DNA from: Cyanophora paradoxa | Lineage: Eukaryota; Glaucocystophyceae; Cyanophorales; Cyanophoraceae | Direction: 5' to 3' | Assembly: GCA_004431415.1 (NCBI GenBank) | Contig: QPMI01000681.1 | Coordinates: 1-29,862, forward strand | DNA: 29,862 nt | Shown: positions 27,975 to 29,862 of the stretch, one piece after another | Layout: each line of letters opens with the position of its first letter | How positions within the stretch are numbered: the stretch's first letter is position 1 | Translations under genes and position numbers: made by a program | Notes under the pieces: generated by a model | The model's input: the letters and a program-made list of their open reading frames with translations, nothing else | The model's database searches: none | What the model was told of the DNA's origin: nothing

Positions 27975-29862
27975 ATGCATACCACAGCTGGAGTGATTCG
28001 CCTTCCCGTGTCTGCTGCTGTGCTGCGTGCACTGATTGAGCGAGACTGCGGAACTGGCCCTTCATTTCTTCCTTCGTGCCAAGGTACATTGCTTGCTGGC
28101 TGAGCCCGAGAGTCGCTTGCATACGCAGAAGGTTGATTTCAGACTGTCCGTTTGTGACCTAATATAAAATTAAGAACATGTTACGAAAAGACAGAGCATG
28201 AAAGCATCGTGCACCTCCATGAAAGCATTTGCAAGACCTTGTGCCCGTGCAGGCTCACGGTCCAACTCAGCGTCTCCTGGCCGCAGGGCCAGAAGCTGTG
28301 TGAGCACAGCAGCAGCTGAGCGGATCTCGCCATCATCAGGGGCTGCATCACATTTCGGTTTTCAAAATAGAATGCAGTGATTTGAAGGGGACGTACTGTA
28401 GAAATCGAGTGATGAATTGCTCGATCGCCCGTAGAAGAACACCTCTATCCAGAGCGATAGGAACATCTTCGATTCAACAGCGTATGATCGTTTGTCATCG
28501 CTCAGTACTTGTGTCATCCTTGCCCTCCTGAAAGTCCAGAGACAAGATGACCTGACCGGGCAGCAAGTAAGCAGAAGAAGCACGAGGCAAGCTGGCATGG
28601 ACACGTGCCAGATCTATCTCTCGCAGTCGTTCTCACGGATGTAGTCTTGTTGGTATAGAAGCTCGTCACCGGGCCTTTAGCCAGTCGTAGTGCCTGGCTC
28701 GAAGGTCCGTATCCACTGCAAACTCACCGTGCGCCCTGGCACGCCAAGGCCCCAGAAATGCACACTGTGCCTGCAGTGAGTGCCGTGCTTCAACTGGCCA
28801 AGATAGATAGATGCTTACGTCCATATCAATGAGCTCATCGAGTTGAGAAGAGCTTGAGGTATCTTCCTTGTCGCCAGCAGCTATATCAGCATCTGGATGA
28901 GGTCGGGACCGGTGCCGCTGAAGGCTTGGCGATCTCGAGTGCGACCTAAATGCAGTATCTCATGGCGGAATCTCAAGCTAAAGAAGATCGAGGACGCACA
29001 GTGCTCATGAAGTGCTTCAGAGCATGGAGATCCTCCAGTGTCCGTGTCCGGTTCTTTGCTGGTTCACCTCGAAACTGCAACCGACAAGCGTTCGCCTGAG
29101 CTTGCCGAGCCGCTTCTCGTCACCTGGATAAGTTGGTCTTAGATTTCCATTCGATCAATTCTTTGAGCTGCAGAGCACCTCATCAAGCCAATCAACACAA
29201 CTCTGAAATTTGGGGCCTCGAAAACGCTCCCTTTGTGCCCACAAACAGGTTGCGCAGTGCACGCAAGCATCTGGCAGGGGGCAGGTCGACGATGATGGTC
29301 CTCCACATAATGCACTTGGGGTCCAGATCTGCAAACATGATAAGACAAAGAGGCGGCGTGCAGATTCACAGAGAAACGCACAGAATATCGAAGGGTGCAT
29401 GATGCTTGTCGCCTTCTGCCAGCGCCACCAGCGTCGCCGCCCGCTGCGCCGTCCAGGGCGCCACCGCCGCCGCCGCCTCCCGGCCGCCTCCCGCGCCGCC
29501 TCCCGCGCCGCCTCCCGCCGCCGCCTCCCGCGCCGCCTCCCGCGCCGCGCACCGGGCCGGGGGGAGGGGGAGGGACAGGGCCGGGGGGGGGGCGGGCCGG
29601 GGGAGGGGCGGGGCCGGGGGGAGGGACGCGGGCCCGGGGGAGGGCGGGGCCCGGGGGAGGGGGGGGGCGGTGGGAGGGGCGGGCCCGAGGGGCGGGCCCG
29701 GGGAGGGGCGGGCCCGGGGGGGGGGCGGGGCCGGGGGAGGGGGGGGGGCGGGGGGAGGGGCGGGCCCGGGGGAGGGCGGGCCCGGGGGGAGGGGCGGGCC
29801 GGGGAGGGGCGGGCCGGGGGAGGGACGGGCCCGGGGGGAGGGCGGCCCGGGGGGAGGGACGG
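25845..29862 (-). CDS. Gene F, unknown spliced protein, 5' end beyond window
   Basis: This is the last copy, with its TGA at 25847-25845. The 5' part is missing because the window ends inside the exon-2 minisatellite. Exons 13 to 3 can be followed as in gene D. Differences from the other copies are of another kind here. There is an extra GC-rich stretch of about 10 bp near 26526-26537, a short local duplication of CATTCAGCATC near 27038-27053, and many one-base insertions beyond 28500 (near 28503, 28915, 28935, 28968, 29118, 29146, 29224 and 29297), where other copies mostly show losses. I think these reflect lower consensus quality towards the end of the sequence. The intron-8 C tract is uninterrupted and longest (27944-27972). 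Confidence 0.72.
27944..27972. repeat. Uninterrupted C tract in intron 8, gene F
   Basis: About 29 Cs, the longest in the window. It follows a lengthened A run and the same loss of A as in gene E. Confidence 0.95.
29553..29862. repeat. 17-bp G-rich minisatellite, unit 6 (cut by window end)
   Basis: Same repeat. At least 310 bp are visible before the window stops, so the full length is unknown. Confidence 0.95.

Larger units (their letters stand above)
1..29862. repeat. Tandem array of a ~5.2-kb gene-containing unit
   Basis: The motif AGAGTGGTTACTGATATCC recurs at 1, 5342 (with a base lost), 10625, 15831, 21059 and 26226, and everything between the anchors is collinear. Unit lengths are therefore about 5341, 5283, 5206, 5228 and 5167 bp, with a sixth incomplete unit of about 3.6 kb. 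All units are in direct orientation with no unrelated sequence between them. Differences are mainly one-base indels, the length of the G-rich minisatellite, and a 150-bp duplication present only in the first two units. The unit boundary is arbitrary; in gene terms the unit is one minus-strand gene plus one short spacer. A rolling-circle concatemer of a circular molecule would look similar, but variants shared by only some neighbouring units favour a chromosomal array. Confidence 0.98.

Noticed and set aside
1-29862. Ribosomal DNA array
   Set aside because: Unit size and tandem layout would fit, but no conserved rRNA segment is recognisable, and the unit holds a spliced protein-coding frame.
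1-29862. Transposon or retrovirus-like tandem element
   Set aside because: I see no reverse transcriptase, integrase or transposase motif, no terminal repeats separate from the unit itself, and no target-site duplication.

Overview
The window is one head-to-tail tandem array and nothing else. A unit of about 5.2 kb repeats from end to end. Taking the motif that opens the window as anchor, units start at 1, 5342, 10625, 15831, 21059 and 26226, and the last one runs off the right edge inside a G-rich minisatellite. I see no rRNA, tRNA, transposase, reverse transcriptase or CRISPR array.

Each unit carries a single multi-exon gene on the minus strand. No single reading frame covers it, because it is split by short introns and because every copy carries one-base indels. 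Taking the consensus of the copies and removing GT-AG introns gives one open frame of roughly 1,170 codons in 13 exons. In the best-resolved copy (15451-20261) I place 12 introns: a long first intron (about 600 nt) and eleven of 47-109 nt. Most have a CTNA-type branch-like motif near the 3' end. After correcting obvious one-base losses, nearly every exon has exactly the length needed to keep phase. I do not recognise the protein and assign no function.

Organism: spliceosomal introns of about 50-60 nt, GT(G/A)CGT-type donors, a CAACCATGG start context, GC-rich spacers and mixed codon use point to a microbial eukaryote (protist or fungus-like). I cannot place it further. GCGATCGC octamers are abundant in intron 1. 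The same word is the HIP1 palindrome of cyanobacteria, but the introns argue against a prokaryote.

Layout of one unit along the plus strand (reverse of transcription): 3' exons, exons 11 to 3 with tiny introns (one holding a C25-29 tract), a 12-bp repeat coding an R-E-A-A-like stretch, a 17-bp G-rich minisatellite (about 310-365 bp), exon 2, intron 1 with seven or eight GCGATCGC octamers, exon 1 with the start codon, then a spacer of about 415-422 bp before the stop codon of the next gene. Genes: A (1-4551, 3' end outside window), B (4974-9832), C (10248-15029), D (15451-20261), E (20679-25425), F (25845-29862, 5' end outside window).

Differences between copies are overwhelmingly one-base deletions in short runs, as expected of poorly polished long-read sequence over a repeat. 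A few larger differences look real and are shared by neighbouring units: a 150-bp duplication in A and B, and a C-tract interruption in B, C and D.
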